64,000 nt of DNA from the NCBI GenBank assembly GCA_913060895.1, contig CAJXSN010000003.1:62001-126000 (forward strand). Reading direction: 5' to 3'. Below the pieces are notes generated by a model. It saw only the letters and a program-made list of their open reading frames with translations. It was not told where the DNA came from and did no database searches. The DNA is from an uncultured Sphingomonadaceae bacterium (lineage in GTDB: Bacteria > Pseudomonadota > Alphaproteobacteria > Sphingomonadales > Sphingomonadaceae). The stretch's first letter is position 1, and every line of letters starts with the position of its first letter. Positions 35,338 through 45,316 of the stretch are shown piece by piece. A program made the position numbers and the translations under genes.

Positions 35338-36774
35338 ATGGGTGACGGCAATAAGAGCGAACTGGAGCGTGTTCTAAAGGTGCAGCGGGACGCATTCACC
35401 ACGGCGCGTCCAGAGCCGATGGAAGTACGCAAAGACCGGATCAAGCGCGGAATCGCTCTGCTGGTCGATCATGGTGAAGATCTGGCCCGCGCGATGAGTG
35501 CGGATTTCGGCAGTCGCAGCTTCGAAGCCACAATGGTGACAGATATCACCAGCACAATCGGTTTCGGCAAATACTGCCTGAAGAATATGGATCATTGGGC
35601 CAAGACCCAGAAACGTTCACCGCGGTTCCCGCTTGGCCTGCTCGGTGCGAAGGCAGAGGTTCGGTACGAACCCAAAGGCGTGATCGGCATTCTAAGCCCG
35701 TGGAACTTCCCCATTCAACTGTCGCTTAGCCCGCTGATGCAGGTTCTGGCTGCCGGTAACCGCTCGATGATCAAGCCGAGTGAATTTACCGAGGCGACCA
35801 GCGAGCTGACGAAAAACCTTATCCAGCAATATTATAATGAAGACGAGGTGGCTGTAATTACAGGCGGCCCCGAAGTGGCTCAGGCATTTTCTGGTTTGCC
35901 GTTCGATCACCTCGTCTTCACAGGCTCGACGCAAACCGGTGCCAAGGTGATGGAAGCGGCCGCCAAGAACCTCGTCCCCGTCACTCTGGAATTGGGCGGC
36001 AAAAGCCCGGTCGTGCTGGGCCGGAGTGCAGATTACGAAAAAGCTGGCGAGCGGATCGCTATGGGTAAGATGATGAATGCCGGGCAAATCTGCCTTGCGC
36101 CCGATTATATGATCGTTCCTGAAGAGCGTGAGGAGGCCGCCGTCGCCGCCGTCCAGCTGGGGGTTCACCATATGTATCCCACTTTGCTCGACAACGACGA
36201 CTATTCCTCTGTCGTCACTGACAAGCATTTCGACCGCCTGCAATCTATGGTGGAGGATGCCCGCGGGAAGGGCGCCGAGGTTATCGAGGTGAATCCAGGC
36301 GACGAAGACTTCTCTGGCTCCAACGCGCGAAAGATGCCGCTCACCATTTTGCGCAATGTCACCGACGATATGCAGGCAATGCAGGAAGAGATTTTCGGCC
36401 CCATCCTTCCGGTCAAAACCTACAGCCAGACAAACGAGGCCATCGATTACATCAATGGACGCGACCGCCCCTTGGGCCTGTATTATTTCGGCAATGACAA
36501 GGCCGAGCGGGAGGAGGTGCTGACCCGCACAATTTCTGGCGGTGTCACTGTCAACGATGTGCTTTTCCACGTTTCGGTGGAAGATCTGCCGTTCGGAGGT
36601 GTCGGCCCGTCGGGTATGGGATCCTATCACGGGCCAGAGGGGTTCCGTGAATTCAGCCATGCCCGCGCAGTTTATACCCAGCCCAAGATAGACATTGCCA
36701 AACTGGCCGGTTTGCGCCCGCCTTACGGCGATTCAGCGCGCAAGACGATCGCGCGGGAAATGAAAAAGGTATAG
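35338..36774 (+). CDS. Aldehyde dehydrogenase, coniferyl-aldehyde dehydrogenase type
   Basis: 478-residue NAD(P)-dependent aldehyde dehydrogenase. The start at 35338 is favoured because GGAGAG (35328-35333) is well placed; ATGs at 35326 and 35335 are alternatives, and the frame is open back to 35083 across the thiolase start. Motifs are GILSPWNFPIQL, FTGSTQTGAKV (NAD site), TLELGGKSP with the catalytic Glu, and NAGQICLAPDY with the nucleophile Cys. QICLAPDY and the C-terminal PYG-x7-K group resemble coniferyl-aldehyde dehydrogenases, which oxidise aromatic or fatty aldehydes. Confidence 0.92.
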   Translation: MGDGNKSELERVLKVQRDAFTTARPEPMEVRKDRIKRGIALLVDHGEDLARAMSADFGSRSFEATMVTDITSTIGFGKYCLKNMDHWAKTQKRSPRFPLGLLGAKAEVRYEPKGVIGILSPWNFPIQLSLSPLMQVLAAGNRSMIKPSEFTEATSELTKNLIQQYYNEDEVAVITGGPEVAQAFSGLPFDHLVFTGSTQTGAKVMEAAAKNLVPVTLELGGKSPVVLGRSADYEKAGERIAMGKMMNAGQICLAPDYMIVPEEREEAAVAAVQLGVHHMYPTLLDNDDYSSVVTDKHFDRLQSMVEDARGKGAEVIEVNPGDEDFSGSNARKMPLTILRNVTDDMQAMQEEIFGPILPVKTYSQTNEAIDYINGRDRPLGLYYFGNDKAEREEVLTRTISGGVTVNDVLFHVSVEDLPFGGVGPSGMGSYHGPEGFREFSHARAVYTQPKIDIAKLAGLRPPYGDSARKTIAREMKKV

Positions 36775-36796
36775 GGGCCGAAATTAACGCGGCGGC

Positions 36797-36824
36797 GGGA
36801 AGGGTGGGCGAACCCATCCTTCCC
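36797..36824 (+). terminator. Hairpin terminator after the aldehyde dehydrogenase gene
   Basis: A 12-bp stem, GGGAAGGGTGGG (36797-36808) with CCCATCCTTCCC (36813-36824), one G-T pair and a CGAA tetraloop. It lies 22 bases after the stop. No T-tract follows, so termination may need Rho. It separates this gene from the nuo operon, whose promoter should lie between 36825 and 36965; no clear -35/-10 pair could be placed there. Confidence 0.7.
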
Positions 36825-36965
36825 CTCATGGTGCGATCGTTCGGAGAAATTGGCGAAATCCGGCCTGAATATGACCCTTGCCCCCCTTGCACCCTATGGG
36901 GCGGAGGACTAGAGCGCGGCCATACCTAACGCAGCCAATGCTGCGCAACTTGAAGTGAGTCCCCC

Positions 36966-37340
36966 TTGGTCGACCTTTCGCAGTATTTACCCATCTTGCT
37001 CTTTCTGGGCGTTGCGGTGGCTTTGTCTGCCGCATTCGTGTTTTTGCCAATGGGCGTTTCGCGCCTGACCGGCGCGCACGCACCCAATGCCGCGAAGTTG
37101 AGCGAATACGAGTGCGGTTTCCCCGCTTTTGAAGAGCCGCGCAGCCAGTTCGATGTGCGGTTTTACCTCGTCGCTATCCTGTTCATCATTTTCGATCTGG
37201 AGGCCGCGTTTCTGTTTCCTTGGGCTGTAAGTCTGGGGGCGACAGAATGGACCGGTTGGCTGTCGATGATGGGGTTCCTGTTCATCCTCACAGTAGGCTT
37301 TGCTTACGAGTGGAAGATGGGCGCGCTGGATTGGGAATAG
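36966..37340 (+). CDS. nuoA: NADH-quinone oxidoreductase subunit A
   Basis: 124-residue three-helix membrane subunit of complex I and first gene of the 14-gene nuo operon. It starts with TTG, read [15 protein letters not shown], which matches the expected N-terminus; no ATG or GTG is nearby. The conserved loop [19 protein letters not shown] with the quinone-site Cys is present, as is [12 protein letters not shown]. The weak TTG start at the head of the operon could hold down its translation. Confidence 0.95.
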   Translation: MVDLSQYLPILLFLGVAVALSAAFVFLPMGVSRLTGAHAPNAAKLSEYECGFPAFEEPRSQFDVRFYLVAILFIIFDLEAAFLFPWAVSLGATEWTGWLSMMGFLFILTVGFAYEWKMGALDWE

Positions 37341-37344
37341 TATT

Positions 37345-37923
37345 ATGAGCGAACAGAGCACAATCAGCCCCAATGGCCGTGACGCAATGGTCCAGCCGAC
37401 TGCGCAGCCGGGCGAAATTCGCCAGCCGGATGCAGAATTTTTCAACGCGCTGCAGACCGAAGTGAACGACAAGGGGTTCCTGGTCGCCAGCACAGAAGAC
37501 CTGTTCCAGTGGGCCCGCACCGGCTCGCTATGGTGGATGACCTTCGGCCTTGCCTGCTGTGCGGTGGAGATGATCCACGTCAATATGCCGCGCTACGATA
37601 TGGAGCGTTTCGGTGTCGCACCGCGCGCTTCTCCGCGTCAGTCGGACGTGATGATCGTGGCGGGTACATTGTGTAACAAGATGGCTCCGGCGCTGCGCAA
37701 GGTTTACGACCAGATGTCGGAACCCAAATATGTTATCAGCATGGGAAGCTGCGCCAATGGTGGCGGCTACTACCATTACAGCTATTCCGTAGTGCGCGGA
37801 TGCGACCGTATCGTGCCAGTGGACATCTATGTGCCGGGCTGCCCGCCAACGGCAGAGGCGCTGCTGTACGGGGTGATGCAATTGCAGCGGAAAATCCGCC
37901 GCAGCGGGACGATTGAAAGGTAA
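37345..37923 (+). CDS. nuoB: NADH-quinone oxidoreductase subunit B
   Basis: 192-residue peripheral subunit carrying the terminal cluster N2. The cluster ligands are the adjacent Cys pair in [10 protein letters not shown], the Cys of MGSCANGGG and that of [11 protein letters not shown]. An N-terminal tail of about 40 residues before the core is longer than in E. coli. It starts 4 bases after nuoA at 37345. It passes electrons from the peripheral arm to quinone together with NuoD. Confidence 0.97.
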   Translation: MSEQSTISPNGRDAMVQPTAQPGEIRQPDAEFFNALQTEVNDKGFLVASTEDLFQWARTGSLWWMTFGLACCAVEMIHVNMPRYDMERFGVAPRASPRQSDVMIVAGTLCNKMAPALRKVYDQMSEPKYVISMGSCANGGGYYHYSYSVVRGCDRIVPVDIYVPGCPPTAEALLYGVMQLQRKIRRSGTIER

Positions 37924-37928
37924 TTTCG

Positions 37929-38783
37929 ATGGCCACCGTTCTCCACTCTGCCCCGAAATACGCCTCTAACGATGGTGTGCAGGATACGCTGACTGCGGCG
38001 CTGGGCAGCCACGTGCTGTCCGCGCGTGAAGAGCATGGCGAAATCATGCTGACCGTGAAGCGAGAGAGCATCGCCGATGTGCTGAAAATGCTGCGCGACA
38101 ATCACGCTTACCAGCAGCTGATGGAAATTGCCGGAGTCGATTATCCAGGGCGGACAGAGCGTTTTGAAGTCGTTTACATGCTGCTCTCGGTCACGAAGAA
38201 CCACCGTATAATGGTAAAAACGTCGACCGACGAGGCGACGCCTGTGCCTACAGTTACTACTGTCTGGCCCAATGCCGGCTGGCTAGAGCGTGAGGTGTTC
38301 GATCTGTATGGTGTGCTGTTTGATGGCAATACCGATCTGCGCCGCATCCTGACCGACTATGGCTTTGAGGGACATCCTTTCCGCAAGGATTTTCCACTGA
38401 CCGGCTACACAGAGCTCCGGTATTCCGAAGACGAAAAGCGGGTGGTTTACGAGCCGGTCAAGCTGGCGCAGGATTTGCGGACGTTCGACTTCATGAGCCC
38501 CTGGGAAGGTGCCGATTACGTTCTTCCGGGCGACGAGAAGGCGGCGACGCCTCCGGTCGATGATCCCAAGGTCACGGAAAAGCCCTCTGATAGCGGCGCA
38601 GGCAAAAAAGCAGACAAGCACGCTGCGGAAAAGGTAAGCGCGGGATCGCCTGCCGAGGAAGCGACCGACAAGGCTCGTACGCCTCCGCCAGAGCCGACCG
38701 AGGACCAGCCGGCGCGTGAAGAGCGCAAGGGCAAGACAACCGATACCGCCGCCGCGACCGAGCCAGAAGGAGACGCAGAATGA
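37929..38783 (+). CDS. nuoC: NADH-quinone oxidoreductase subunit C with long acidic tail
   Basis: 284-residue NuoC (30-kDa subunit), separate from NuoD. The core (1-200) has the signature [20 protein letters not shown] and [14 protein letters not shown]. Residues 201-284 form a low-complexity tail rich in Pro, Glu, Lys and Ala, absent from classical NuoC and probably disordered. It starts 5 bases after nuoB and overlaps nuoD by 4 bases. It helps join the peripheral arm to the quinone module. Confidence 0.96.
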   Translation: MATVLHSAPKYASNDGVQDTLTAALGSHVLSAREEHGEIMLTVKRESIADVLKMLRDNHAYQQLMEIAGVDYPGRTERFEVVYMLLSVTKNHRIMVKTSTDEATPVPTVTTVWPNAGWLEREVFDLYGVLFDGNTDLRRILTDYGFEGHPFRKDFPLTGYTELRYSEDEKRVVYEPVKLAQDLRTFDFMSPWEGADYVLPGDEKAATPPVDDPKVTEKPSDSGAGKKADKHAAEKVSAGSPAEEATDKARTPPPEPTEDQPAREERKGKTTDTAAATEPEGDAE

Positions 38784-39991
38784 GCGTCCAACTCGAAGAA
38801 TCGCCGACCACCGGCGATGAAGTCATCTCGAACTACACGATTAATTTCGGTCCTCAGCACCCGGCGGCCCACGGTGTGCTACGCATGGTTATGGAACTGG
38901 ACGGCGAGATTATCGAGCGCGTTGATCCCCATGTCGGCCTGCTGCATCGCGGCACCGAAAAGCTGATCGAGCACAAGACGTATCTGCAGGCGCTGCCGTA
39001 TTTTGACCGTCTCGATTACTGCTCCCCGCTGTGTCAGGAACACAGCTATGTCCTCGCTATCGAGAAGCTGTTGAATATCGAAGTTCCGGAGCGGGCCCAG
39101 TATCTTCGCGTTCTGTTTGCGGAGCTCACGCGTATTTCCAATCACTTCCTGAACATCGGCGCGCATGTCATGGATGTAGGCGCGATGACGCCGAATCTGT
39201 GGGTGTTCGAGCTGCGCGAAGATTGCATGAATTTCTTCGAGCGGGCGAGCGGGGCGCGGATGCATTCCGCGTGGTTCCGCCCCGGCGGTGTCCATCAGGA
39301 TGTGCCCGAGAAACTGCTGGTGGATATCGGCGAGTGGATCGACAACCGTCTGCCAGAGCTGTTCGGCGACGCGATGAGCCTGGTAATGGACAACCGCATT
39401 TTCAAACAGCGCAATGTCGATATTGCCGTAGTGAGCAAGGAAGACGCGCTGGCGTGGGGTTTCTCCGGCCCGATGATCCGTGCTGCCGGCATCCCGTGGG
39501 ACTTACGTAAATCGCAGCCTTACGAAGTGTATGACCGGATGGAATTCGATATTCCGACCGGCACGAATTCCGATTGCTACGACCGGTTCATGGTCCGCGT
39601 AAACGAAGTCTATCAGTCGGCCCGCATCATCAAGCAATGCCTGGCCGAAATGCCCGCTGGCCCTGTGGCCAGCACCGACGGCAAGGTCTCCCCGCCCAAA
39701 CGCGGCGAGATGAAGCAGTCGATGGAAGCTCTTATCCATCACTTCAAGCTGTATACCGAAGGCTTCCACGTTCCCGCAGGCGAAGTGTATGTCGCCACTG
39801 AAAGCCCCAAGGGCGAGTTCGGTGTGTATCTGGTCAGCGACGGGTCGAACAAACCCTACCGCTGCAAGATCCGCCCGACGGCATTTTCACACCTCCAGGC
39901 TATGGACTTCATGTGCAAAGGCCACATGCTGCCCGACGCAACCGCCATTCTGGGCGCAATCGACGTGGTGTTCGGGGAGTGTGACCGGTGA
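38780..39991 (+). CDS. nuoD: NADH-quinone oxidoreductase subunit D
   Basis: 403-residue 49-kDa subunit forming the quinone pocket with NuoB. Landmarks are [14 protein letters not shown] near the N-terminus with the quinone-site His, [13 protein letters not shown]-type [12 protein letters not shown] and the C-terminal DVVFGECDR, which ends exactly as usual. Its ATG overlaps the nuoC stop (ATGA), and its stop overlaps the GTG of an extra small gene inserted before nuoE. Confidence 0.97.
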   Translation: MSVQLEESPTTGDEVISNYTINFGPQHPAAHGVLRMVMELDGEIIERVDPHVGLLHRGTEKLIEHKTYLQALPYFDRLDYCSPLCQEHSYVLAIEKLLNIEVPERAQYLRVLFAELTRISNHFLNIGAHVMDVGAMTPNLWVFELREDCMNFFERASGARMHSAWFRPGGVHQDVPEKLLVDIGEWIDNRLPELFGDAMSLVMDNRIFKQRNVDIAVVSKEDALAWGFSGPMIRAAGIPWDLRKSQPYEVYDRMEFDIPTGTNSDCYDRFMVRVNEVYQSARIIKQCLAEMPAGPVASTDGKVSPPKRGEMKQSMEALIHHFKLYTEGFHVPAGEVYVATESPKGEFGVYLVSDGSNKPYRCKIRPTAFSHLQAMDFMCKGHMLPDATAILGAIDVVFGECDR

Positions 39992-40416
39992 TTATCTACA
40001 CTGCCAATATTGTTGTCCTTGGTTTGCTGGGAAGCACTGCAACGCCAGATATCCTCGAAACAGCCGAGCAGGCGATCGAAACCCGCAACGTTAAGGCTTT
40101 GGAATCGATGAGATTTACGGCTTACGGGACAGATCGGGACGCTCTATCTGCTGCAGATTTGATTGCCCGCTTGTCGGAATGCACTCGGGCCAACAGGGAA
40201 ACCGATCTGGGGCCAGGAGCCAGAATACAAATTAGCTATAACTGCGCCATGGGTGAAAAGGCCAATGCGCGCTGCGAGAGTGACACTCTCCTACTCGGCC
40301 TTGACCGCGCGTCTTCGCCGCATGTGTTTGCTCAATTATCCTATCGAAGGATAGTTTCTCAGGAGTGTACACTTCCCGCGCCGCCATCGCGAACAGTCGA
40401 GCAGTCATCCTCATGA
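39988..40416 (+). CDS. Small secreted protein of unknown function inside the nuo operon
   Basis: 142-residue protein that I do not recognise. It begins with GTG overlapping the nuoD stop. The N-terminus [17 protein letters not shown] is hydrophobic and may be a signal peptide, with cleavage near residues 17-20. The mature part has three cysteines ([21 protein letters not shown]) and one near the end (SQECTLP). The region around 60-125 might be a small mixed fold. It overlaps the following small membrane gene by 4 bases, so it is embedded in the translational chain of the operon. It may be an accessory or a passenger gene. Confidence 0.6.
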   Translation: MIIYTANIVVLGLLGSTATPDILETAEQAIETRNVKALESMRFTAYGTDRDALSAADLIARLSECTRANRETDLGPGARIQISYNCAMGEKANARCESDTLLLGLDRASSPHVFAQLSYRRIVSQECTLPAPPSRTVEQSSS

Positions 40417-40595
40417 TACTCCGCGAAATCTTCATCTTCGTCGCCGCGTTCGCTGCGTTTGCTTCGGCAGTCGCGGCGTATCTGCTGGCGTTTCACGGCG
40501 AGACGTCGCTGAAAGACATTCTTTCGACGGCCGCTGCTGCTGTCATCGGCCTGTATGTGGGCCGCTATCTGCAAACGAGATTGACCCATGGCTGA
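40413..40595 (+). CDS. Small membrane protein between nuoD and nuoE
   Basis: 60-residue protein starting at the ATG of an ATGA overlap (40413); a longer 76-residue start at 40365 is less likely. It has two hydrophobic helices, IFIFVAAFAAFASAVAAYLL and ILSTAAAAVIGLYVGRYL, joined by a short polar loop with HGETSLKD. Its 3' end overlaps nuoE by 8 bases. No known complex I subunit matches. The overlaps on both sides suggest it is expressed with the operon. Confidence 0.6.
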   Translation: MILREIFIFVAAFAAFASAVAAYLLAFHGETSLKDILSTAAAAVIGLYVGRYLQTRLTHG

Positions 40596-41256
40596 TCGCC
40601 GCCTTGCCCCCGATACGCCCGAACTGCGCGCGCAATACAGCGCGTGGGCCTTCACGCCCGAGAACAAGGCGAAGGCGGATTATCACATCGCCAAATATCC
40701 CGAAGGCCGCCAGAAATCGGCAGTGATGCCGCTGCTCGATCTGGCGCAGCGTCAGGTGGGCGAGGAAACGAATACGCAAGGCTGGTTGCCTCTGCCGGTG
40801 ATGGAATATGTCGCCACGTATCTCGATATGCCGATCATCCGGGTGGTCGAGGTTGCGACCTTCTATTTCATGTACAACCTTCAGCCGGTCGGCAAATTCC
40901 ATGTCCAAGTGTGCGGCACCACGCCCTGCATGCTGCGCGGCAGCGACGATATTATCGCTGCCTGCAAGAAGCGCGGGATGCAGAAGGGCAATGTCTCCGA
41001 AGATGGCCTGTGGACCCTCACCGAAGTGGAATGCATGGGCAATTGCGCCACCGCGCCAATGGTCCAGATCAATGACGGCAATTACGAAGACCTGACCGTG
41101 GAGCGCCTCAATGCCGTTCTGGACGCGCTGGCCGCTGGGGAGCCGCCCACGGAAGGCACGCAGGAGCCGGGCCGCCATACCAGCGAACCCAGCGGCGGGC
41201 CGACCACGCTGAAAGAAATGGTCGACGCCAATCACGATTACCGGAGTGAGTGGTGA
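40588..41256 (+). CDS. nuoE: NADH-quinone oxidoreductase subunit E
   Basis: 222-residue 24-kDa subunit with a thioredoxin-like [2Fe-2S] domain (cluster N1a). Ligand motifs are CGTTPC (in HVQVCGTTPCML) and ECMGNC (in LTEVECMGNCATAP). The N-terminal helical part includes MPLLDLAQRQ and VATFYFMYN. The C-terminal 50 residues after the cluster domain are Gly/Pro-rich. It is joined to a further small gene by a TGATG overlap. Confidence 0.96.
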   Translation: MADRRLAPDTPELRAQYSAWAFTPENKAKADYHIAKYPEGRQKSAVMPLLDLAQRQVGEETNTQGWLPLPVMEYVATYLDMPIIRVVEVATFYFMYNLQPVGKFHVQVCGTTPCMLRGSDDIIAACKKRGMQKGNVSEDGLWTLTEVECMGNCATAPMVQINDGNYEDLTVERLNAVLDALAAGEPPTEGTQEPGRHTSEPSGGPTTLKEMVDANHDYRSEW

Positions 41257-41399
41257 TGTCTGAACTCATCACTATCGGCGTCGCGCTCGTCCTCGCGTTT
41301 ATCGCGTGGAAGGTGCTAATGGGCATGGTCAAATTCGGCGTGATGGCCGTTATCGGTATCTCCGCACTCTATTTCCTCACACAGGGAGGGTTCGCCTGA
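41256..41399 (+). CDS. 47-residue membrane peptide between nuoE and nuoF
   Basis: A short frame read directly from the DNA: ATG at 41256 inside the nuoE stop (TGATG) and TGA at 41397-41399, itself overlapping the nuoF ATG. It encodes [20 protein letters not shown], then a second hydrophobic run [17 protein letters not shown]. Both ends are tied by one-base overlaps to nuo genes and the GC-rich third positions look coding, which argues for a real gene. Function is unknown; it could be a tiny supernumerary membrane subunit or assembly factor. Confidence 0.65.
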   Translation: MSELITIGVALVLAFIAWKVLMGMVKFGVMAVIGISALYFLTQGGFA

Positions 41400-42694
41400 T
41401 GGCGCTCGCTGATAAGGACAGGATTTTTACCAATGTCTACGGATTCCAGGATTGGGGCTTGAAGGCAGCGCAGAAGCGCGGTGATTGGGACAACACGAAA
41501 GCTCTGATCCAGCGCGGTAATGATGCAATCATCGACGAGATGAAGGCATCTGGCCTGCGCGGGCGGGGTGGGGCAGGCTTCCCCACAGGTCTCAAATGGT
41601 CCTTCATGCCGAAGGAAAGCAAGGACGGTCGTCCGTCTTTCCTCGTCATCAATGCCGACGAGTCCGAGCCCGGTTCTTGCAAGGACCGGGAGATCATCCG
41701 CCACGATCCGCACAAGCTGATCGAGGGCGCTCTGGTTGCTGGTTTCGCCATGCGGGCCCGTGCGGCCTACATCTACATTCGCGGTGAATATATCCGCGAG
41801 GCGGAAACGCTCCAGAAGGCTATCGACGAGGCATATGCCGCGAAGCTGATCGGCAAAAACGCCAGCGGCTCAGGCTATGATTTCGATGTGTTCATGCACC
41901 GCGGTGCTGGCGCCTATATCTGCGGTGAAGAAACCGCGATGATCGAAAGCCTTGAGGGCAAAAAGGGCCAACCGCGCCTCAAGCCTCCTTTTCCGGCAGG
42001 CGCGGGCCTTTATGGCTGCCCAACCACGGTGAATAACGTGGAAAGCATCGCGGTCGTCCCCACGATATTGCGGCGCGGTGCAGGCTGGTTCGCCGGATTT
42101 GGCCGTGAGGGCAATGCGGGCACAAAGCTGTTCCAGATCAGCGGCCATGTCGAAAAGCCCTGCGTTGTAGAAGAAGAGATGAGCATCCCGTTTGAGGAGC
42201 TGATCGAGCGCCATTGCGGCGGGATCACTGGCGGGTGGGACAACCTGCTTGCTGTCATCCCCGGTGGTTCGTCTGTCCCACTTGTCCCTGCTGAGCAAAT
42301 CCGCAGCGCACCGATGGATTTTGACGGGCTGAAGGAAGTCGGCTCCGGCCTCGGCACAGCAGCAGTGATCGTGATGGATAAATCGACAGATATTGTCCGC
42401 GCAATCAGCCGCATCAGCTATTTCTACAAGCATGAGAGCTGCGGCCAATGCACCCCCTGCCGCGAAGGCACAGGCTGGATGTGGCGCATGATGGAGCGTT
42501 TGCGAACCGGCGATGCCGCAATCGAGGAAATCGACATGCTGCAGCAGGTGACCAAGCAGGTCGAAGGCCACACTATCTGCGCGCTGGGCGATGCGGCGGC
42601 ATGGCCGATACAGGGCCTGATCAAGCACTTCCGCCCCGAACTGGAGCGGCGCATTCACCAGCATAACGCGCAGTTTGCGGAGGCGGCTGAGTGA
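41399..42694 (+). CDS. nuoF: NADH-quinone oxidoreductase subunit F
   Basis: 431-residue 51-kDa subunit, where NADH is oxidised by FMN. The nucleotide and flavin motifs are [30 protein letters not shown] and [15 protein letters not shown]. The [4Fe-4S] cluster N3 ligands are in [15 protein letters not shown] with the later Cys in HTICALGDA. The start at 41399 ([12 protein letters not shown]) forms a TGATG overlap with the 47-residue gene. Its stop overlaps a secreted-protein gene. Confidence 0.97.
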   Translation: MALADKDRIFTNVYGFQDWGLKAAQKRGDWDNTKALIQRGNDAIIDEMKASGLRGRGGAGFPTGLKWSFMPKESKDGRPSFLVINADESEPGSCKDREIIRHDPHKLIEGALVAGFAMRARAAYIYIRGEYIREAETLQKAIDEAYAAKLIGKNASGSGYDFDVFMHRGAGAYICGEETAMIESLEGKKGQPRLKPPFPAGAGLYGCPTTVNNVESIAVVPTILRRGAGWFAGFGREGNAGTKLFQISGHVEKPCVVEEEMSIPFEELIERHCGGITGGWDNLLAVIPGGSSVPLVPAEQIRSAPMDFDGLKEVGSGLGTAAVIVMDKSTDIVRAISRISYFYKHESCGQCTPCREGTGWMWRMMERLRTGDAAIEEIDMLQQVTKQVEGHTICALGDAAAWPIQGLIKHFRPELERRIHQHNAQFAEAAE

Positions 42695-43311
42695 TGCGTA
42701 TGATGTTTCTTTTGGCGGTATGCTTTGCCTTTATTGGATTGTGTATTTCACCAGCGAGCGCGCAATCGCGTGACGATATGCTGGCTCAGAGAGAGCTCGG
42801 CAGAATGGCGAGCTGCTTGGCCAACAGAAGAGGCAATGACGCCAAGGCACTTTACTCTGATTCCTACGGTCAGTCGGAATTTGACAGGCTTATGGGCGAG
42901 CTTGTTCTCGGGACGGAAGGTTGTTTTCCTTCTGGCACCATGAAACTCGATCCCGTTGCGATTTCAGGCGCTCTTGCGGAAGCGCTCATCTTGAAAGAGG
43001 GCGAGTCCCGCTTGACGCTTCTGTCGATGAGCGTTCTTGGCGAAGCTCCTCCGGCTCCTACGACGCAAGACGCGGTTGCCCTGTGCATCGTCAGAGGAGC
43101 ACCACATCTCGCAGCCAAGCTTCTGGAAACGGGTGTTGCAACCTCGAAACAACAAGAGGCCATAACAGCACTTCAGCCGGTTCTCGGGCATTGTATTGCA
43201 CAATCGGACGATGCCGGGGGCCTTCAGTTTTCTGAATATGGGTTCCGGTCGATAGTTGCGATTGCCGCCTACCGTCAGATTATCGCTCACGAAAGCAATG
43301 CCGATGCCTAA
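42694..43311 (+). CDS. Secreted protein with internal duplication, inside the nuo operon
   Basis: 205-residue exported protein of unknown function. The ATG at 42694 overlaps the nuoF stop; a GTG three bases earlier is possible. A signal peptide [20 protein letters not shown] ends near ASAQ. The mature part appears to be two related halves: half one (about 35-100) has ASCLANRRGNDAKAL, then a second Cys in EGCFPSG and ISGALAEALI; half two (about 125-200) has ALCIVRGAPHLAAKLL, LGHCIA and FRSIVAIAAY. I recall similar proteins of unknown role in other sphingomonads. It overlaps nuoG by 8 bases. Confidence 0.65.
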   Translation: MRMMFLLAVCFAFIGLCISPASAQSRDDMLAQRELGRMASCLANRRGNDAKALYSDSYGQSEFDRLMGELVLGTEGCFPSGTMKLDPVAISGALAEALILKEGESRLTLLSMSVLGEAPPAPTTQDAVALCIVRGAPHLAAKLLETGVATSKQQEAITALQPVLGHCIAQSDDAGGLQFSEYGFRSIVAIAAYRQIIAHESNADA

Positions 43312-45316
43312 AGTCACCGTAGATGGTACCGAAATCGACGTTCCCGACGGCGCGACCGTACTTCAGGCGTGCGAGTTGGCGGGGAAAGAAATTCCGCGCT
43401 TCTGCTATCATGAGCGGCTGAGCATTGCGGGCAATTGCCGCATGTGTCTGGTTGAGGTGAAGCCCGGGCCGCCCAAGCCGCAGGCGAGCTGTGCACTGCC
43501 AGCTACCGACGGTCAGGAAATCCGCACCGATACGCAGATGGTGAAGGCAGCGCGTGAAGGCGTAATGGAATTCCTGCTAATCAACCACCCGCTCGATTGC
43601 CCGATCTGCGATCAGGGCGGCGAGTGCGATTTGCAAGATCAGGCCGTTGCTTATGGCCGTGGCGGATCCCGCTACGACATGAATAAGCGTGCGGTGACAG
43701 AAAAATATATGGGCCCGCTGATCAAGACGATCATGACCCGCTGCATCCACTGCACACGCTGCGTGCGTTTCTCCGAAGAGATCGCCGGGGTTGATGAAAT
43801 CGGCGCGCTCTATCGCGGTGAGGATATGCAGATCACCACCTATCTGGAGCAGGCCGCTAGCCATGAGCTGAGCGCCAACGTAATCGACTTGTGTCCGGTC
43901 GGCGCGTTGACCAGTCGTCCCTATGCTTTCGAAGCCCGCCCGTGGGAATTGAAGCGCACGCTGAGCATTGATGTATCGGATGCCGTTGGCGCGAACATTA
44001 CGCTGCATTCGCGTGGCCGCGAAGTCATGCGCGCTCTGCCGCGGATCAATGACGACGTGAACGAGGAATGGTTGTCGGACAAGGCACGCTATCAGGTCGA
44101 TGGCTTGAGTCGCCGCCGTCTCGATAAGGTATTCGTTCGAAAGAGTGGCAAGCTGGTCGAAGCTGGCTGGGACAATGCTTTCAAGGCGATTGCCAAGCAG
44201 TTGAAGAGCGACCCTTCCAGCATCGCAGCCGTCGCAGGCGACATGGTCGATTGCGAGACGATGTTCGCGGCCAAGGCACTGCTGGGTGCGCTCGGCTCCG
44301 ATCTGCTCGAAGGTCGCCAGACCGGCATGGATTACGATGTATCGAACCTTGCGGCAGTGAATTTCAATTCGACTTTTGCCGGGATCGAAACCGCTGATGC
44401 AATCCTGATTGTCGGCAGTCAGGTCCGTCATGAGGCCCCGCTGGTCAATGTCCGCCTGCGCAAAGCCGTAAAGCGCGGCGCGAAGGTATTTATCGTCGGC
44501 CCGCACTGGGATCCGACATTCCCGGTCGAGTATCTGGGTGACGACACAAGCGTTCTGAACGATCTGCCTGGACACGTTGCCGATGCTTTCAAGGCAGCAG
44601 AACGCCCCGCGATCGTGATAGGCGGCGCAGGTTTGGCCGCAGATGTGCTCGATGCAGGACTGATTTTTGCAGAGCAGTTCGGCCTCGTCAAAGATGGGTG
44701 GAATGGTTTCAACGTCATGCATTTTTCGGCTGCGCGTATGGGCGGGCTGATGCTCGGTTACGCGCAAAAGGGCGGTATCAAGGATATCGTCAATACCGCC
44801 CCTAAAGTGATGCTTGCACTGGGTGCGGATGAGCTGGATTTCGACGCGTTTGCGGACAGCCTGAAAGTCTATATTGGCCATCACGGCGACAAGGGCGCGC
44901 ATGCGGCAGACATCGTTCTGCCTGCTGCCAGCTTCGCTGAAAAGGACGGAACCTACGTTAACACCGAAGGGCGTGTGCAATTCGCCGAGAAGGCGGTTTT
45001 TGCGCCAGGCGATGCACGTGAAGACTGGACTATCCTGCGTGCGCTGGCCGATGCTTTGAAAGTGAGTGTCGGGTTTGACAGTTTTGCTGAATTGCAAAAT
45101 GCTATGATTGCGGCTGTACCTGCGCTGGGTGAAGAAGGTCTCGCTGATTACGGCAAGCTGCCCAAAGCGAAGAAGGCGGCTAAAGGTAATGTGATTGGAG
45201 GCTATCCGATCAAAGACCCATACCTCACCAACTCCATTGCCCGCGCCAGCGATGTGATGCAGCGCTGTTCGGAGGAGCTCTTCCACGGTGAACAACTGGC
45301 GGAGGCGGCCGAATGA
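43304..45316 (+). CDS. nuoG: NADH-quinone oxidoreductase subunit G
   Basis: 670-residue 75-kDa subunit carrying several Fe-S clusters. The N-terminal [2Fe-2S] motif is [19 protein letters not shown]; then [16 protein letters not shown] and [10 protein letters not shown] for the next clusters. A molybdopterin-oxidoreductase-like domain without cofactor follows (about 220-600), with [19 protein letters not shown]. The start at 43304 ([12 protein letters not shown]) fits the family; an ATG at 43298 is also in frame. It overlaps nuoH by 4 bases. Confidence 0.97.
   Translation: MPKVTVDGTEIDVPDGATVLQACELAGKEIPRFCYHERLSIAGNCRMCLVEVKPGPPKPQASCALPATDGQEIRTDTQMVKAAREGVMEFLLINHPLDCPICDQGGECDLQDQAVAYGRGGSRYDMNKRAVTEKYMGPLIKTIMTRCIHCTRCVRFSEEIAGVDEIGALYRGEDMQITTYLEQAASHELSANVIDLCPVGALTSRPYAFEARPWELKRTLSIDVSDAVGANITLHSRGREVMRALPRINDDVNEEWLSDKARYQVDGLSRRRLDKVFVRKSGKLVEAGWDNAFKAIAKQLKSDPSSIAAVAGDMVDCETMFAAKALLGALGSDLLEGRQTGMDYDVSNLAAVNFNSTFAGIETADAILIVGSQVRHEAPLVNVRLRKAVKRGAKVFIVGPHWDPTFPVEYLGDDTSVLNDLPGHVADAFKAAERPAIVIGGAGLAADVLDAGLIFAEQFGLVKDGWNGFNVMHFSAARMGGLMLGYAQKGGIKDIVNTAPKVMLALGADELDFDAFADSLKVYIGHHGDKGAHAADIVLPAASFAEKDGTYVNTEGRVQFAEKAVFAPGDAREDWTILRALADALKVSVGFDSFAELQNAMIAAVPALGEEGLADYGKLPKAKKAAKGNVIGGYPIKDPYLTNSIARASDVMQRCSEELFHGEQLAEAAE

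Noticed and set aside
34119-36660. Long antisense frames opposite the thiolase (34119-35102) and aldehyde dehydrogenase (35692-36660)
   Set aside because: Both are shadows of enzymes with all catalytic residues in place.
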